DNA of 64,000 nucleotides from a virus, in the IMG/VR virus record IMGVR_UViG_3300009509_000006, positions 1 through 64,000 of that record; one strand, written 5' to 3'. Of this stretch, positions 63,982 through 64,000 are shown one piece after another. The position numbers and the translations under genes were made by a program. The first letter of the stretch is position 1. Each line of letters begins with the position of its first letter. The notes beneath the pieces are model-generated. The model ran no database searches, was not told the DNA's origin, and was given only the letters and a program-made list of their open reading frames with translations.

Positions 63982-64000
63982 TCCGATTCCTCCTACTCGC

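Noticed and set aside
1-64000. Integrase, transposase, portal or large terminase genes
   Set aside because: I looked for their motifs (tyrosine or serine recombinase, DDE, Walker A plus nuclease) among all likely products and found none in this window.

Overview
The window is a stretch of a large, GC-rich tailed-phage genome of the T4 superfamily (contractile-tailed myovirus). Evidence: a gp23-like major capsid protein, a gp21-like prohead protease joined to its scaffold, gp13/gp14-like neck proteins, a gp18-like sheath, gp19-like tube proteins, a tape measure, and gp27/gp5/gp25/gp6-like baseplate genes, in nearly T4-like order. The host is probably a high-GC Gram-negative bacterium: there is a Sec-exported lytic transglycosylase and a periplasmic coiled-coil protein with a C-terminal membrane anchor. 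Portal and terminase are not seen; by T4 order the portal gene should lie just beyond position 64000. I see no integrase, insertion sequence, CRISPR array or complete tRNA.

Layout. Positions 1-1318 carry four rightward genes: a partial gene, two membrane or secreted proteins and one soluble protein. A tRNA 3'-end-like element at 1320-1344 sits at the convergent boundary. Everything from 1389 to 63981 reads leftward, so transcription runs from high to low coordinates. In that direction: 63981-59939 is head formation (acidic head-core candidate, small basic protein, protease-scaffold, major capsid protein, terminator); 59849-58113 is a cluster of capsid-targeted cargo genes, one an HExxH metalloprotease; 58028-53163 is neck and connector genes; 52858-47895 is sheath, tube and a tube paralogue; 47872-41823 is a 51-aa mimic of the capsid-protein N-arm, a DNA-binding-type regulator, a frameshifted tail chaperone and the tape measure; 41821-35661 is baseplate hub, spike and wedge; 35572-16277 is tail fibres, spikes and adhesins with a patatin-like lipase among them; 16267-11716 is small structural genes plus a CIS-tube-like protein; 11716-1389 is a mixed block (Nudix hydrolase, J-domain protein, a large duplicated-domain protein, GroES-like chaperonin, SEC-C protein, thymidine kinase, lytic transglycosylase, further capsid-targeted proteins).

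Genes are packed with ATGA, GTGA, TGATG or TAATG overlaps and mostly good Shine-Dalgarno sequences. The largest space without a gene is 6077-6256, which holds a clear terminator and a possible promoter; no gene-free stretch exceeds 300 bases.

The most notable theme is a shared N-terminal peptide, M-R-x-(L/M/F)-I-x-E-(G/A)-x-x-L-L, on at least five otherwise unrelated proteins. It carries the (L/I)-x-E cleavage pattern of the T4 prohead protease and looks like a capsid-targeting sequence, implying that this phage packages a set of internal proteins (metalloprotease, possibly a Nudix enzyme, and unknowns) in its head for delivery to the host.
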